The translations under genes and the position numbers were made by a program. A DNA stretch of 5,854 bases from an uncultured Eubacteriales bacterium (GTDB lineage: Bacteria > Bacillota > Clostridia > Christensenellales > UBA1242), in assembly GCA_905203455.1 (NCBI GenBank), contig CAJKVX010000055.1, positions 1 through 5,854 of the forward strand. Direction: 5' to 3'. The notes below the pieces were generated by a model. It worked only from the letters and a program-made list of their open reading frames with translations, was not told the origin of the DNA and did not search any database. Position 1 is the first letter of the stretch. Every line of letters begins with the position of its first letter. Below are positions 5,831-5,854 of this stretch, piece after piece.

Positions 5831-5854
5831 ATGTTATTATTATTTATCTTCAAA
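5831..5854 (+). CDS. Possible start of a next gene, cut by the window edge
   Basis: An ATG at 5831 opens eight codons that run off the edge and begin MLLLFIFK, hydrophobic as in a signal peptide or membrane segment. AAAGG at 5814-5818 lies 12 bases upstream, longer than the six or seven bases used by the genes here. The AT-rich sequence could produce this by chance, and a convergent minus-strand gene ending here is equally possible. Confidence 0.2.

Overview
The window reads as ordinary chromosomal DNA from a low-GC, spore-forming member of the Bacillota (Clostridia-like). The coding DNA is AT-rich, Shine-Dalgarno sites are purine-rich, and genes abut closely. It holds an RNase J, a Bacillus-type tRNA wobble-uridine modification pair, and a sporulation sigma factor of the SigK/SigE type. 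The exact lineage cannot be fixed from this sequence. All tryptophans are TGG, so the standard code fits.

Layout. Positions 1-126 form a leader with no identifiable gene. Positions 127-4751 hold four plus-strand genes separated by only 1, 2 and 2 bases: an unrecognised multi-pass membrane protein (127-1068), ribonuclease J with an unusual N-terminal extension (1070-2938), a small SAM-dependent O-methyltransferase resembling TrmR/YrrM (2941-3522), and a U32-family protein resembling TrhP/YrrO/YegQ (3525-4751). Each gene has its own Shine-Dalgarno site, and three of these lie inside or at the end of the preceding gene, so this is very probably one co-transcribed unit with coupled translation. 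After 157 bases of non-coding sequence, a 12-bp hairpin with a T-rich tail (4909-4946) probably ends that unit. A sequence closely matching the Bacillus mother-cell SigE promoter consensus starts at the next base (4947-4975) and precedes a SigK-like sigma factor (4993-5745). A small inverted repeat follows at 5748-5779, and an uncertain new reading frame may begin at 5831.

How the genes work together. RNase J degrades and matures RNA. The methyltransferase and U32 protein fit the two steps of 5-methoxyuridine synthesis at tRNA position 34: prephenate-dependent hydroxylation by TrhP, then methylation by TrmR. The unit therefore looks like an RNA-metabolism operon headed by an unknown membrane protein. 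The sigma factor appears to be a separate transcription unit, turned on late in sporulation. I found no CRISPR array, mobile element, tRNA or rRNA, and no evidence of a wholly new system. The points most worth following are the unknown membrane protein, the RNase J extension, the SigE-like promoter, and the Gln/Pro-rich sigma-factor tail.
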